A DNA stretch of 6,234 nucleotides from Candidatus Portnoybacteria bacterium CG08_land_8_20_14_0_20_40_83. GTDB lineage: Bacteria > Patescibacteriota > Minisyncoccia > Portnoybacterales > GWB1-42-6. Shown piece by piece: positions 5,756 to 6,234 of this stretch. The stretch is taken from positions 1,341 through 7,574 of the forward strand of contig PEYL01000075.1 in the NCBI GenBank assembly GCA_002774415.1. The letters run 5' to 3'. Positions within the stretch are counted from its first letter, which is position 1. Every line of letters starts with the position of its first letter. A program made the position numbers and the translations under genes. The notes beneath the pieces were generated by a model. It was not told the origin of the DNA. It worked only from the letters and a program-made list of their open reading frames with translations, and ran no database searches.

Positions 5756-6211
5756 TCATCTTATTATCAATTCCCCTTTCATGGCAGGGTGGATGCTGCA
5801 ATGGTATTGGTAGTCACCCGGAGAATCAAATGTTTTTGAAAAGCTTTGGCCAGGCGCTAAATCGCCGCTTGCCCAGCCGTCGCCTGTTATATTATGGGTA
5901 ATTTTATCTTCGTTGCGCCAGGTGACAGTCGTGCCAACGGGCATTGCATTTGCATTGGGAATGAATTTTGAATCGCGAATAAAAATATTCAGGTTTGTTT
6001 CGGCGGAAGGTCCCGAATACGTTTTGGGAAAATGCTCGTCGCTGGGACGATAATATTGGGTCTTATAATTACCGCTTATATAATACCAGGCAAGGCTGAA
6101 GGGTTTAAAATTGGTAAATTTTTGCAGACCGGCGGCAATAATCAAAATTAAAATAATTGCGCCGGCGATTATTATAATTTTCTTTTTCATAAGTTTTATA
6201 TTCATCATCAT
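5756..6211 (-). CDS. Membrane-anchored cupredoxin (plastocyanin-like, type 1 copper)
   Basis: This 151-residue protein is a predicted one-electron carrier held at the outer face of the membrane. Residues 9-29 (KKKIIIIAGAIILILIIAAG) form a signal anchor, a linker of about 45 residues follows, and the cupredoxin domain spans about 74-151. All four copper ligands are visible: His106 in ITHNI, then Cys138, His141 and Met144 in CSIHPAMKG. The Cys-x2-His-x2-Met spacing is short, as in the plastocyanin and amicyanin-like group. The supporting strands (VGTTVTWRNED, PGQSFSKTFDSPGDYQYHC) fit the family. Its redox partner is not in the window. Starts are ambiguous: ATG codons occur at residues 1, 2, 3 and 8, none with a clear Shine-Dalgarno sequence. 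The first is kept because it overlaps a possible upstream stop as ATGA. The stop is TGA. Confidence 0.9.
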   Translation of the reverse strand: MMMNIKLMKKKIIIIAGAIILILIIAAGLQKFTNFKPFSLAWYYISGNYKTQYYRPSDEHFPKTYSGPSAETNLNIFIRDSKFIPNANAMPVGTTVTWRNEDKITHNITGDGWASGDLAPGQSFSKTFDSPGDYQYHCSIHPAMKGELIIR

Positions 6212-6234
6212 TTTTTATTACGCTCATTTTGATC
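6208..6234 (-). CDS. Possible C-terminal end of an upstream gene (partial)
   Basis: Entering the window on the minus strand, one frame reads DQNERNKK and then TGA at 6210-6208, overlapping the cupredoxin ATG as ATGA. Such four-base overlaps are common between co-transcribed genes, and a charged tail is a plausible protein end. Only eight codons are visible, so this could equally be non-coding. Confidence 0.25.
   Translation of the reverse strand, partial: DQNERNKK

Overview
All convincing genes lie on the minus strand. Read in the direction of transcription (high to low coordinates) they are: a possible last eight codons of an upstream gene; a membrane-anchored cupredoxin with a complete type 1 copper site; a multi-pass membrane protein of unknown function; a membrane sensor with HAMP domain and coiled coil but no kinase; a second cupredoxin-like protein that has lost most copper ligands; DNA primase (dnaG); and the primary sigma factor (rpoD). 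Plus-strand open frames of up to 164 codons are shadows of these genes.

The organism is a bacterium with moderately low G+C and the standard genetic code: TGA serves as a stop at 5756-5758 and no full-length gene contains one in frame. Most starts lack a recognisable Shine-Dalgarno sequence. The sensor carries a C-terminal coiled-coil motif (FQKLAVGRELKMI) that I associate with sensor proteins of Patescibacteria/CPR and some other lineages. Together with small single-domain envelope proteins and tight packing, this suggests a Patescibacteria/CPR genome. That assignment is inference, not proof.

Region by region. Positions 1-3103 hold the conserved dnaG-rpoD core; the dnaG stop and rpoD start abut (TAAATG), so translational coupling is likely. 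The usual partner rpsU is absent, and three bases upstream of dnaG lies the end of the degenerate cupredoxin. Positions 3107-6211 hold an envelope cluster of two cupredoxin-like proteins and two receptor-like membrane proteins without catalytic output. A 120-bp, roughly half G+C, palindrome-rich spacer (4578-4697) and a 143-bp A+T-rich spacer (5613-5755) flank the multi-pass membrane gene. Both contain a hairpin of similar layout.

The most striking structure is a 40-bp inverted repeat inside dnaG (2504-2543). It is itself built of two smaller palindromes, is flanked by the same dinucleotide on each side, and adds about 14 codons in frame just before the conserved YYDRFRSRIMFP segment. It looks like a small palindromic element that inserted into an essential gene without breaking it. 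The other notable item is the adjacent pair of intact and ligand-stripped cupredoxins.
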